Assembly: GCF_009735685.1 (NCBI RefSeq)
Contig: NZ_WHPN01000268.1
Coordinates: 1-64,000 of the forward strand
Length of the DNA: 64,000 nt
Origin: Streptomyces lycii
GTDB taxonomy: Bacteria > Actinomycetota > Actinomycetes > Streptomycetales > Streptomycetaceae
Direction: 5' to 3'
The notes below the pieces were generated by a model. The model was not told the origin of the DNA. It saw only the letters and a list, made by a program, of their open reading frames with translations, and did not search any database. Below are positions 35,188-42,093 of this stretch, piece by piece. How positions within the stretch are numbered: the first letter of the stretch is position 1; the number at the start of each line of letters is the position of its first letter. The translations under genes were made by a program, and so were the position numbers.

Positions 35188-35498
35188 CGTGTGATCCTCT
35201 CAACCCAGCGGGTAACCGTGACCTCGCGCTGTACCATCTCGGTGGCCTCGATGATCTCGCCGTGGTAGTCGAACGGCTCGACTTCCTGTTCCTCCGTCAG
35301 CCCCTGTACGTACGTCACGCGCCACGCCTTGCCGTCGTCGGGAGCGCGAAAGATCAGCTCATGTTCCGACACCCAGCGCCGCTTGCTGATCTGCTCGCGG
35401 TGAAGCTCCGTGGCGTAGCCGTCCTCCTCCTCGCTGTCGCACTCGAAGGGAACGCCGATGGCTTCCAGCTCGTCACGCGTGAACTTGCGCGTGGCCAT
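35184..35498 (-). CDS. Hypothetical 104-residue protein
   Basis: Acidic protein with beta-rich centre (SEHELIFRAPDDGKAWRVTY) and EREVTVTRWVERITR-like end. Overlaps both neighbours. No family recognised. Confidence 0.65.
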   Translation of the reverse strand: MATRKFTRDELEAIGVPFECDSEEEDGYATELHREQISKRRWVSEHELIFRAPDDGKAWRVTYVQGLTEEQEVEPFDYHGEIIEATEMVQREVTVTRWVERITR

Positions 35499-36025
35499 CA
35501 GCTCTCCTTCCGCTTCAGCTCGCTCGCGAGGCCGTCCACGCAGTTGCGCACCAGGTCCAGCGCGCGGCGCACGTCCCAGGCTTCGCCGTCAGCAGCGTCT
35601 TCGAGGCGCACGCCCAGGCGGAGCAGGGCGTCAGCAAGGGGGGGCGCAGCCTCGACCAGCGGCGTCAGCGGGCTGTAGCTGCCTCGCACCCACTCCTCGG
35701 ACCTGACCAGCCCGATTTCCGTGTCAGGGTCGTTGCTCGCGATCAGCTTCAGCATCCCGTCCGCCTGGCGCTCCCATGTGTCGCCGTCGCAGTCGAGGTA
35801 GTGGGCTGCCTCCTTCGGCGTGGCAGGATCACCGAGGACAACCAGCGGGCGCGGGTCTACTTGATCCGCAGCGAGGTTCAGCGCGAGCGCGAGTTCCCGC
35901 GCAGCAGCGGGGGAGAGGATCGCGTCGCTGCTGAGCCGGGGGACATCCGGGTCCTCCCAATCCAGCGTTACGTCACGGCCGGCGCCAGAGACGGTGAACA
36001 CCTTGCCGAACTCAGACCTGATCAT
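35498..36025 (-). CDS. Hypothetical protein with phiSA1p31-like domain (copy 3)
   Basis: A 175-residue protein. Residues ~80-125 show YLDCDGDTWERQADGMLKL … YSPLTPLVE, the same layout as the proteins at 32,224 and 33,067. The N-terminal part has DVTLDWEDPDVPRLSSDAI. Coupled to the nuclease gene by overlap. Function unknown. Confidence 0.68.
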   Translation of the reverse strand: MIRSEFGKVFTVSGAGRDVTLDWEDPDVPRLSSDAILSPAAARELALALNLAADQVDPRPLVVLGDPATPKEAAHYLDCDGDTWERQADGMLKLIASNDPDTEIGLVRSEEWVRGSYSPLTPLVEAAPPLADALLRLGVRLEDAADGEAWDVRRALDLVRNCVDGLASELKRKES

Positions 36026-36855
36026 TTTCCACGCCTCTCAGTTCCCGTGACCAGCCGCGAGCTGCTGCCCGCGATGGGCTTGCCGATGACCGTCTTGCTG
36101 ATCTCGCGGTCCCAGCGGAAGATCTCTCGCAGGTGCAGGAACGTCGCGAACACGTCCTCGCGATTCGTGCGCACCGGCTTCAGCGACCACTGATCGGGCG
36201 TGATGTGCAGCACCATGCCGCCGTCGATCTCAGGCACCGGGACGCTCGTGCCGTCAGCGAGGATGAGTCGATCGGCGTGCTCGTACGCGCTGTTCTGAAG
36301 CCCCACTTCGGGATACGTGGACTTGCCCGTCTTGTTGTCCAGCACGACCGTGAACGGGTCGCCAGCCTGGTCAGGCTTACCCGCCGGGTCCAGCTTCACG
36401 CGAACAATGGTGTCCGGCGAGCCGGCGTACTCGTGCGTGTCAGACCAGGCGATGTCCTCGGCGTACAGCAGCTCGGGCTGCACGGTCTGGAGAAACGCGT
36501 CGTAGTGGTCCCGGTACGGGATCAGATGCTCAGCGACGTGGCCAACGGCTTCGCCGCGGATCTGCCGTTCGAAGCAGTCATGCGCCTCGCTGCCGATCTT
36601 GCTGCGCTCCGATGTGTACCGGCGAGCGGCACCCTTGATGAGATCGATTGCGCCGTCTCGGTCGCGAGCCACCAGCGCGGGAAGGAAGTCGAGCGAATCA
36701 ACCGCCATCTCAGCGGCGAGCTTCGCGTTCCACGGCGCGAGGAAGGGCTTCGCCAGCGTGCCGATAATGCTGGTTACCCCGGGTACGGTGACTCGCGTCT
36801 CCGTATCGACGTAGAACCGGCTGCCGCCCTTGTGCTCCGTTTTGATCTTGGCCAT
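36022..36855 (-). CDS. RecB/Cas4-like PD-(D/E)xK exonuclease
   Basis: A 277-residue protein. VTVPGVTSIIGTLAKPFLAPW at the start, a central SKIGSEAHDCFER, and the nuclease site YAGSPDTIVRVK plus VVLDNKTGKSTYPEVGLQNSAY (Asp and Lys ligands, then the RecB-type Q…Y motif) define the family. ATG at 36855. It is the first gene after the control element at 36.9-37.0 kb and has a leader with the CCCCCTT/AGGGGG pair. Likely role: DNA end processing for recombination. Confidence 0.82.
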   Translation of the reverse strand: MAKIKTEHKGGSRFYVDTETRVTVPGVTSIIGTLAKPFLAPWNAKLAAEMAVDSLDFLPALVARDRDGAIDLIKGAARRYTSERSKIGSEAHDCFERQIRGEAVGHVAEHLIPYRDHYDAFLQTVQPELLYAEDIAWSDTHEYAGSPDTIVRVKLDPAGKPDQAGDPFTVVLDNKTGKSTYPEVGLQNSAYEHADRLILADGTSVPVPEIDGGMVLHITPDQWSLKPVRTNREDVFATFLHLREIFRWDREISKTVIGKPIAGSSSRLVTGTERRGK

Positions 36856-36880
36856 GAGGGGCCCCCTGTCTTTGTCGGAC

Positions 36881-36906
36881 AGGTAGAAGGGGGAGCGGCG
36901 GTTACA
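36881..36906 (-). promoter_or_regulatory. Leader element (copy ahead of RecB-like gene)
   Basis: Minus strand TGTAACCGCCGCT then CCCCCTTCTACCT, followed by a stem with GACAGGGGG next to the ATG at 36855. Sister copy at 34,501. Confidence 0.5.
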
Positions 36907-36923
36907 GCGCGAGCGGAGCCGAA

Positions 36924-37034
36924 TGACGTTTTGACGAAATGACGGAGGTCCCGGTAATCCCATAGGGTTTCCATAGGGGTTTAGATTTTTATGTAAAAAC
37001 GTCAAAACGTCATAAGTGCTGGTCAGCGGCCCCC
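36924..37034 (-). promoter_or_regulatory. Control element E1: two inverted 14-bp sites 75 bp apart
   Basis: TGACGTTTTGACGA at 36924-36937 faces its near-exact inverse ACGTCAAAACGTCA at 36999-37012; a shared flank ATAAGTGCTGGTCAGCG follows. The same arrangement, with the same 75-base offset, occurs at 61,029-61,134. AT-rich sequence between the sites (TTTACATAAAAAT on the minus strand) could hold a promoter for the leftward genes. No gene is present from 36,856 to 37,093. Confidence 0.7.
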
Positions 37035-37057
37035 GCCTCGCTGAAGGCATGACGAAA

Positions 37058-37083
37058 CCCCCTCACCGCTGTGGGCAAGGGGG
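37058..37083 (-). terminator. Intrinsic terminator
   Basis: CCCCCT/AGGGGG stem followed by TTTCGTC on the minus strand, after the 65-residue gene and before control element E1. Confidence 0.62.
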
Positions 37084-37093
37084 CTCGGGTTGG

Positions 37094-37291
37094 TCAGGCG
37101 CTGCACGCCTCGCAGGTGCGCCGGGGCTGCTCGTCATCGCGGTGTTCCTGGCACATCTCATCCACGCTGATCAGGTCGGCGTAGTACCCGCCGTCCGCAG
37201 CTCGGTACTCCTCTGCCTTGCTGGCGGCTTCGTCCGCGGAGTCCGACACGAACACACAGCCTTCGTCGCTGAACACGCCGTACTCAGTCAC
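37094..37291 (-). CDS. Hypothetical 65-residue protein
   Basis: FVSDSADEAASKAEEYRAADG and a C-terminal CxxC-like tail (RRTCEACSA). Overlaps the next gene by 4 bases. Function unknown. Confidence 0.6.
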   Translation of the reverse strand: MTEYGVFSDEGCVFVSDSADEAASKAEEYRAADGGYYADLISVDEMCQEHRDDEQPRRTCEACSA

Positions 37292-37512
37292 TGCTGCTCA
37301 TCCTCCACGATGCGGGCGATGTACTCCAGTGCCTCGCGCTTGGTCGGCTTGGACGCGTCCGCCACCTCTTCGCCCGGAGCGATGATCACCCAATTGGGGC
37401 CGGACCCGTACCCAGACCCCTTGGGCGCCGGCTTGTTCTCCACGCGGTACGTGCCATCCGGCGTGTCGACCTCGTAGTAACCGGTCCCGGTGCGCTTTGC
37501 CTTGAGCTTCAT
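37288..37512 (-). CDS. Hypothetical 74-residue protein
   Basis: MKLKAKRTGTGYYEVDTPDG … KREALEYIARIVEDEQQ, starting at ATG 37512. A composite promoter/operator ends 32 bases upstream. Function unknown. Confidence 0.6.
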   Translation of the reverse strand: MKLKAKRTGTGYYEVDTPDGTYRVENKPAPKGSGYGSGPNWVIIAPGEEVADASKPTKREALEYIARIVEDEQQ

Positions 37513-37543
37513 CGCCCTGCCCTCTCGCTGCTGACTTGCCCCC

Positions 37544-37572
37544 AGACTAGACCTCCCGAAACGGGAAGTCAA
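37544..37572 (-). promoter_or_regulatory. Composite promoter with palindromic operator in the spacer
   Basis: Minus strand: TTGACT, a 17-base spacer with TCCCGTTTCGGGA (37554-37566), then TAGTCT. Both arms carry the same compensating change (A to C, T to G), keeping the palindrome perfect. Confidence 0.7.
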
Positions 37573-37575
37573 CCG

Positions 37576-38463
37576 CTAGAGCGTAGCCTGAATCAGCGCC
37601 TTGATCCGCTCCAGCGTGTCGTCCAGCTCCCGGCGTACGGCTCGCTTCTCGTCATCCGGCAGCTCTCGCACGGCGTCAGGAGTCAAACTGCTCATGCTCA
37701 TGACAGCGGCGCGCACCTGGTCGGCCGTGCCCGTCAGTTGGTTGTTCTCGCCGCGCCACTTCAGGATTGCGCGTTGGCTCCCGCCCATCTTCGGCAGTCG
37801 GATGCCCTTCGCCTCGTACAGCGCATAGACCGCCTCTGCCGGCGTCAGGTGGGGGTACTGTTCCGCGGCTGCGGGAAAGGCTTTCCGGAATTCCGCCTTC
37901 CGCCGATTGAGACCCTTGATGTACTCCACCGTCTGTGCGGACATCTGCCGGCGCACGGCACGGGCGAGCTTATCGACGGCCTCGGACACCGCCTTCGCGT
38001 CGCTGGTGTTTTTGGCGATCTGCTTGCCGGCCGCTGTGTAGATCGCGTGCGACGCCGCGCGGTATTCCATGGTTGTGCCCATGAGGTCCGGCAAGCCTTG
38101 CTTGTTGCGTACGCATTTGCGGATATCCAGCAGAACGGCGGCAAGATCCTTTGCGAGATCCGCCGCCTTGATGTACGCACCCACGCTGCTGGTGACAAGC
38201 TTGGTGCCCCGCTGCACGAGGTTCATAACGCCGGGCACGGCCGCATAGTCGATCGCTTCGAGCTTCTCGGCTCCGCCCCACGCTTTGCCTTCCACTGCGT
38301 GGCGTACTTTGATTTTCAGCAATTTCCGCTCGCTGACTGGCAGCTTCTCGATCAGGTCCCCCGTCTGCTGCGCGAGCGTGTCTCTCAGATGCTGGTCACA
38401 CATCTCGCGCAGTTGTTCGATATTGCTGGCGATCTCGTCGCGGATCTCTGCCCGGGTAGCCAT
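37576..38463 (-). CDS. Hypothetical 295-residue helical protein
   Basis: Long, highly charged alpha-helical protein (REMCDQHLRDTLAQQTGDL, VSEAVDKLARAVRRQMSAQT, DDEKRAVRRELDDTLERIKAL). No catalytic motif seen. It has GGAGAG upstream of the ATG and an operator palindrome 53 bases upstream, so it belongs to the same regulon as other operator genes. Function unknown. Confidence 0.7.
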   Translation of the reverse strand: MATRAEIRDEIASNIEQLREMCDQHLRDTLAQQTGDLIEKLPVSERKLLKIKVRHAVEGKAWGGAEKLEAIDYAAVPGVMNLVQRGTKLVTSSVGAYIKAADLAKDLAAVLLDIRKCVRNKQGLPDLMGTTMEYRAASHAIYTAAGKQIAKNTSDAKAVSEAVDKLARAVRRQMSAQTVEYIKGLNRRKAEFRKAFPAAAEQYPHLTPAEAVYALYEAKGIRLPKMGGSQRAILKWRGENNQLTGTADQVRAAVMSMSSLTPDAVRELPDDEKRAVRRELDDTLERIKALIQATL

Positions 38464-38515
38464 GGGGAGGTCTCTCCGTTAGGTGGTCAGCGGTCGGCAA
38501 CCAACCTACCAAGCG

Positions 38516-38531
38516 TTCACGATTTCGTGAA
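38516..38531. promoter_or_regulatory. Operator palindrome TTCACGATTTCGTGAA
   Basis: Perfect 16-base inverted repeat upstream of the gene at 37,576-38,463. A TAGGTT hexamer further downstream on the minus strand could be the -10. Confidence 0.65.
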
Positions 38532-38539
38532 TGACGAAA

Positions 38540-38576
38540 GCCCCTGCCTACCGGCGCATAGCCAGCAGACAGGGGC
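38540..38576 (-). terminator. Intrinsic terminator
   Basis: GCCCCTG/CAGGGGC perfect stem with TTTCG on the minus strand, after the Cys-rich peptide gene. Confidence 0.68.
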
Positions 38577-38590
38577 AAAGGGGGCGCGCG

Positions 38591-38659
38591 CTAGCGCTGG
38601 TTGGTCATGCAGTTGTCGTCATGCCCGCACTCGTTGCAGCAGGTTCCGCAGTCACACAC
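38591..38659 (-). CDS. 22-residue cysteine-rich microprotein
   Basis: Read directly: a GTG at 38659, overlapping the stop of the coiled-coil gene, opens MCDCGTCCNECGHDDNC plus MTNQR. Five cysteines fall among the first eleven residues and a sixth plus a His close by, a pattern suited to binding one zinc ion or forming disulfides. Coupled translation with the upstream gene and a terminator straight after support it. Function unknown. Confidence 0.45.
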   Translation of the reverse strand: MCDCGTCCNECGHDDNCMTNQR

Positions 38660-39065
38660 CGGGCTCACTCCGTTCGCCGTTCAGTGCGTCGCGCACGTCC
38701 ATGAAGAACCCGGTTTCACGGTCGTTGGTGTCGGCGCGATCAACGACAGCCTTGGCAGCTTCCAGCTCAGCGCGGAGCCGGGTGATGGTCTCGCGCATCT
38801 CTGCAAGCTGCTGTGTGTCCTCGTGGTGATCCCGCTGTGCGTCTGCCAACTGCTCACGCAGCCGGGCGTTCTCGTCCGCGAGGTTGTCAGCACGATCCCG
38901 GGCGCTGTCGAACAGAAACCGCAGGTCGCTCAGCTCAGCGTCCGCAACGGCTAGGGCTGCGTCGGCGATGGTTTTCGCCTGCTCGTAGCTGAGCTGACCC
39001 GCTTCGTCCGCGTCGTGAACCGCATCCGCCCACCGCTCCCGCCGCGCTTCGCGATCCTCACTCAT
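38652..39065 (-). CDS. Coiled-coil protein
   Basis: A 137-residue protein with a long heptad region (ELSDLRFLFDSARDRADNLA through ITRLRAELEAAKAVVDRA, about residues 44-113). Function unknown; possibly structural or regulatory. Start ATG 39065 overlaps the upstream stop. Confidence 0.68.
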   Translation of the reverse strand: MSEDREARRERWADAVHDADEAGQLSYEQAKTIADAALAVADAELSDLRFLFDSARDRADNLADENARLREQLADAQRDHHEDTQQLAEMRETITRLRAELEAAKAVVDRADTNDRETGFFMDVRDALNGERSEPGV

Positions 39066-39295
39066 GCGTTCGCCCCTCCCTTGAACACGTGCGGAATGAA
39101 CCAGGCCACTGCTGTGCCCACCACGACCGTCCCGGCAGCCCTGTGGACGCGGCTACCGCCAGCTCCCAGCGCAGGCCGGAGATAGGCGCACAGCGGCGCG
39201 TACGGCTGCCGCGAGCGGACAGCGATGGTCTCTGCGATGCAGAAGTAGGCGACCCAGCCGGCCCAGATGACAGCCCAGCGCGTACGCGCGTTCAC
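39062..39295 (-). CDS. Small membrane protein
   Basis: A 77-residue protein from GTG 39295 (overlapping the upstream TGA). Two hydrophobic segments (WAVIWAGWVAYFCIAETI, AGTVVVGTAVAWFIPHVF). Function unknown. Confidence 0.58.
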   Translation of the reverse strand: MNARTRWAVIWAGWVAYFCIAETIAVRSRQPYAPLCAYLRPALGAGGSRVHRAAGTVVVGTAVAWFIPHVFKGGANA

Positions 39296-39543
39296 CGCGC
39301 CATCACCTTGACCATGTTCGCCGCTACACGGAAGGCTCCGCCGGCGTTGGTCGTGTGTCCGCACAGCACGTCCATGTCGTCGCCCTGCTGATGCAGTCGG
39401 GCGCTGGCGCGATGGGCGAACTCCCGGCGGATCTCGTCCGCGTAGGCGTCGAGCAGCGCGTTGGCGCTCTCCTCTTCACCCGGCGCGTACTGGGACCGGT
39501 ACGGCGGCATAAGCGCCTCAAACAGTTCTTCTCGCGCGCTCAC
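39292..39543 (-). CDS. Hypothetical protein, paralogue pair member A
   Basis: An 83-residue protein with ELFEALMPPYRSQY and LLDAYADEIRREFAHRASAR. The latter segment is repeated in the next protein, so the two genes look like a tandem duplication. Function unknown. Confidence 0.62.
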   Translation of the reverse strand: MSAREELFEALMPPYRSQYAPGEEESANALLDAYADEIRREFAHRASARLHQQGDDMDVLCGHTTNAGGAFRVAANMVKVMAR

Positions 39544-39788
39544 GACGGCTTCGCCTCCGGGTCGACCAGGTCAGCGGCGGCGTCCATCGCGTCGCACCCT
39601 TCCAGCGCTTCATAGGCCCCGTCGTACTCACGGAACCGCGCGTCTGCCGAAGCCCGGATCTCCGCCGCAGCCTCCCGGCGGATCTCGTCTCGGTAGGCGT
39701 CGAGCAGTCGAGCCACGTCACCCCACCCGGAGGACATCTCGTGCAGGCCCGCGCCGAGGCGGTTGTATAGGTCGTCGTACGCGCTCAT
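39540..39788 (-). CDS. Hypothetical protein, paralogue pair member B
   Basis: An 82-residue protein with DDLYNRLGAGLHEM and LLDAYRDEIRREAAAEIRAS, matching member A in order and spacing. Overlaps by ATGA with its neighbours. Function unknown. Confidence 0.62.
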   Translation of the reverse strand: MSAYDDLYNRLGAGLHEMSSGWGDVARLLDAYRDEIRREAAAEIRASADARFREYDGAYEALEGCDAMDAAADLVDPEAKPS

Positions 39789-39862
39789 GACTCATCCTTC
39801 CCGGACATGCAGAATGCGACGAACAGAATGATCACGATGACGGCTAATCCCGCGTTGTTCAC
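39785..39862 (-). CDS. 25-residue membrane microprotein
   Basis: Read directly: GTG at 39862 overlapping the kinase stop, MNNAGLAVIVIILFVAFCMS then GKDES; its own stop overlaps the next start. A single membrane helix translated in a coupled chain. Function unknown. Confidence 0.48.
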   Translation of the reverse strand: MNNAGLAVIVIILFVAFCMSGKDES

Positions 39863-40410
39863 GCGATCACGCCCTCAATCTGCGCGTACAGCTCGGCCAG
39901 CGTTCCGCTGTTGTTGATCGTCACGTCAGCGGCGAAGCCGTCGAGTTCCGTTTCGCTGACGTGGCTGTCATCGCCGGTTCCCGGCCGCACGATGCGCACG
40001 AAGGTGAACCCGGCTTCGCGCAGCGCGTGAACCTCGTTCCAGTACCGGACGTCGGTGACGACAGTGGGGACGTGGGCGGCACCGTTGACGCAGATCGCAT
40101 TCGCCACCGGGTGAATCCAGATGTACGGCGCGAGCTGTCGCATGGAGTGGCCCAGGTGCTGAAGGAAGCGGCGGACCTCGGGCACCTCTTCCTTGGCGCG
40201 CTCCCACCCGCGTACGCCGACCACTTCCTGAAGCCTGTATTCCTCGTCCCACCGGTGGTCCACGTGAACGACCGGGTCCACTTCCAGCGCAGCGGCCTTG
40301 AGCCGGTCCGCGAACGCCTCTCGCCGGTAGCCGTGCTGCGCGACCAGGTGCGCCGCTGCACTGTCCTTGCCGGCCTGCGCCTTGCCGATCAGCGCGATGT
40401 TCGGATACAC
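39859..40410 (-). CDS. Deoxynucleoside monophosphate kinase-like protein
   Basis: A 183-residue P-loop kinase: MYPNIALIGKAQAGKDSAAA (Walker A at 9-17), then RREAFADRLKAAAL, LQHLGHSMRQLAPYIW and VTDVRYWNE typical of phage dNMP kinases. It would phosphorylate dNMPs for phage DNA synthesis. The start is GTG 40410; its ribosome site AGGGGG is part of the preceding terminator-like hairpin. Confidence 0.82.
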   Translation of the reverse strand: MYPNIALIGKAQAGKDSAAAHLVAQHGYRREAFADRLKAAALEVDPVVHVDHRWDEEYRLQEVVGVRGWERAKEEVPEVRRFLQHLGHSMRQLAPYIWIHPVANAICVNGAAHVPTVVTDVRYWNEVHALREAGFTFVRIVRPGTGDDSHVSETELDGFAADVTINNSGTLAELYAQIEGVIA

Positions 40411-40415
40411 GAAAA

Positions 40416-40455
40416 CCCCCTACCTGCCGACGTGTCGTTGTCAGCAGGCAGGGGG
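40416..40455 (-). terminator. Long hairpin: terminator of the lysis genes that hides the next ribosome site
   Basis: CCCCCTACCTGCCGAC pairs with GTCAGCAGGCAGGGGG (one mismatch, 8-base loop) and TTTTC follows on the minus strand. The AGGGGG arm is also the ribosome site for the dNMP kinase. Confidence 0.72.
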
Positions 40456-40463
40456 CGCGATGG

Positions 40464-40664
40464 TTACTTCGTGATGTCCGTCAGATACGCGTCGACCGTC
40501 TTCCGGTTCTCCGTGCGCTGAGTGGCCTCGCCCACACCGAGAACAGCAGCGGCACCGGCAAGCAGGGCCTCAACGGGCAGCTCGACGTACTGCGAGGCAA
40601 CGGCGACAGCCGCGGCAAACACGGCGTAGAGCCGTACGGCGTGGTTGCGAACGAACTCGGTCAT
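40464..40664 (-). CDS. Holin-like small membrane protein
   Basis: A 66-residue protein with one or two membrane helices (LYAVFAAAVAVASQY, ALLAGAAAVLGVGEA) and a charged tail. Directly downstream of the endolysin cassette; ATG at 40664 overlaps the upstream stop. Likely part of the lysis timing system. Confidence 0.75.
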   Translation of the reverse strand: MTEFVRNHAVRLYAVFAAAVAVASQYVELPVEALLAGAAAVLGVGEATQRTENRKTVDAYLTDITK

Positions 40665-40891
40665 GCTTGTCCAATCGATCGGGCCGCGGTGATGGCGGCA
40701 GATGTGATGGCGGTGACCAGTGCCGCACCGACTCCATACCGCCAACGCTCTAAGGCATTGAGCCGGGCCTCGTGCTTCTCGATGTCCGCCGCTGTCCGCT
40801 TCAACTCCTGCACGTCCGCGTGCACAGCTTCTAGCTTGTCGTAAATCTCGCGGGCGCCAATGCGGACGAAGGGCGGCTCGTCCTCGTTCAT
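40661..40891 (-). CDS. Holin/anti-holin-type membrane protein (XhlA-like layout)
   Basis: A 76-residue protein: soluble coiled-coil N-terminus (YDKLEAVHADVQELKRTAAD) followed by one C-terminal membrane helix (GVGAALVTAITSAAITAA). This layout matches small phage lysis accessory proteins next to endolysin. Overlaps both neighbours by 4 bases. Confidence 0.72.
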   Translation of the reverse strand: MNEDEPPFVRIGAREIYDKLEAVHADVQELKRTAADIEKHEARLNALERWRYGVGAALVTAITSAAITAARSIGQA

Positions 40892-42093
40892 GCGGACACC
40901 TTGAACCCGTAGCGCGCGGCCAGAACGGACAGCGAGGAGTGTCCCGGGATTCCGTCCGCGTCACGTCCGCGGTAACCAAGCTTGCGCTGCCACTTGGCGT
41001 ACGCGCGCACCGTGTCCGAGCCGAAGTGTCCGTCCACCCGTCCGGACGCCAGGAACCCAGCAGCGGACAGTGCGGCCTCAACTGTCCGGACACCCGAGTA
41101 CGTGACCGGCGTACCGGACATGGGCGGGTTGGACTTGGCCGCGGACACCAGCTTGGCGACGGACACTGTCCGGACACCGGAGCGCTTCAGCAGCTTGCCG
41201 AGCGACGTGGCGCCGGGCACACCGTCCGCGTCCGATCCGCTGTAGCCGAGACTCCGCTGGTAGTCGGCGTAATTCTTCGTGTCCGCGTCTGTCCACTTCG
41301 GTCCGGGACCGGACTTGTAGTGACGTCCGAAGCCAGCGGACACCAGCGCGCGGCCAACAGCGGTCACGTGGGGGCCATAGGCGCCATAGCCGTAGCGCTG
41401 TCCGTTGATGGTGACTTGGTAGCGGGCAGGGTGTCCGGACACCTTCGGCGGATTCGGCTTACTGTCCGGCGCGGGAGCAGATACATCGGGCGCAGCCCCG
41501 CCCTGTCCGGACAGCCTTGCGGCCACGTTTGCCCGGAACTTGTCCATGCTGAACGTCGGATCGATCTTGCGCCGCGTGCCTTCCTTGTGTCCGATCACGC
41601 TGTCCGCCGACCAGCCATGCGCACGGCAGATGGCCGCAGCCCAACGGACAGCCGCGTCGTACTGGACAGCGGGATAGGGGTCGCGTCCGTTGCCCAGGTT
41701 CTCGATCTCGATGCCGTATGTCCGCGCGTTGGCGTCGATCGGCTCAGCGCTGTCCGGCCGCGGGTGGTTGTCCGACTCGTTTAGCATCGCGTTGAACGCG
41801 TTGGCCGCGAAGCTGCCCGCGTGGTTGGCCCGGCCGTTGCTGATCAGCGACAGCGTGCCGTCCTTCGCCAGGTGCGCGTGACACAGCGGACCGGGCAGGG
41901 ACGACGTGCCGTTGTAGCAGAGGTTCAGCGAGTTACGGCCGGCTGTGTGGTGGACGACGATGCCGTTCACCGGGCCCCATGCGCCCTTGTGGTTCCGGTT
42001 GTGGGTGCGCCAGCTCCGGTACTCAACCGGACGCAGCCCTTCCGCACGGAGCGCAGATACCATCCGGCTTGCGCTGAGTGGTGTGGCCATCAT
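40888..42093 (-). CDS. Endolysin: N-acetylmuramoyl-L-alanine amidase with two C-terminal binding repeats
   Basis: A 401-residue lysin. The N-terminal ~185 residues are a PGRP/amidase_2 domain: NGIVVHHTAGRNS (zinc His), YGIEIENLGNG, SVIGHKEGTRRKIDP (zinc His). Two peptidoglycan-binding-like repeats follow, each with YADYQRSLGYSGSDADGVPG or YAKWQRKLGYRGRDADGIPG. It cleaves the amide between muramic acid and the stem peptide at lysis. No signal peptide; export relies on holin. The gene is packed with CGGACA words on the coding strand. Confidence 0.93.
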   Translation of the reverse strand: MMATPLSASRMVSALRAEGLRPVEYRSWRTHNRNHKGAWGPVNGIVVHHTAGRNSLNLCYNGTSSLPGPLCHAHLAKDGTLSLISNGRANHAGSFAANAFNAMLNESDNHPRPDSAEPIDANARTYGIEIENLGNGRDPYPAVQYDAAVRWAAAICRAHGWSADSVIGHKEGTRRKIDPTFSMDKFRANVAARLSGQGGAAPDVSAPAPDSKPNPPKVSGHPARYQVTINGQRYGYGAYGPHVTAVGRALVSAGFGRHYKSGPGPKWTDADTKNYADYQRSLGYSGSDADGVPGATSLGKLLKRSGVRTVSVAKLVSAAKSNPPMSGTPVTYSGVRTVEAALSAAGFLASGRVDGHFGSDTVRAYAKWQRKLGYRGRDADGIPGHSSLSVLAARYGFKVSA

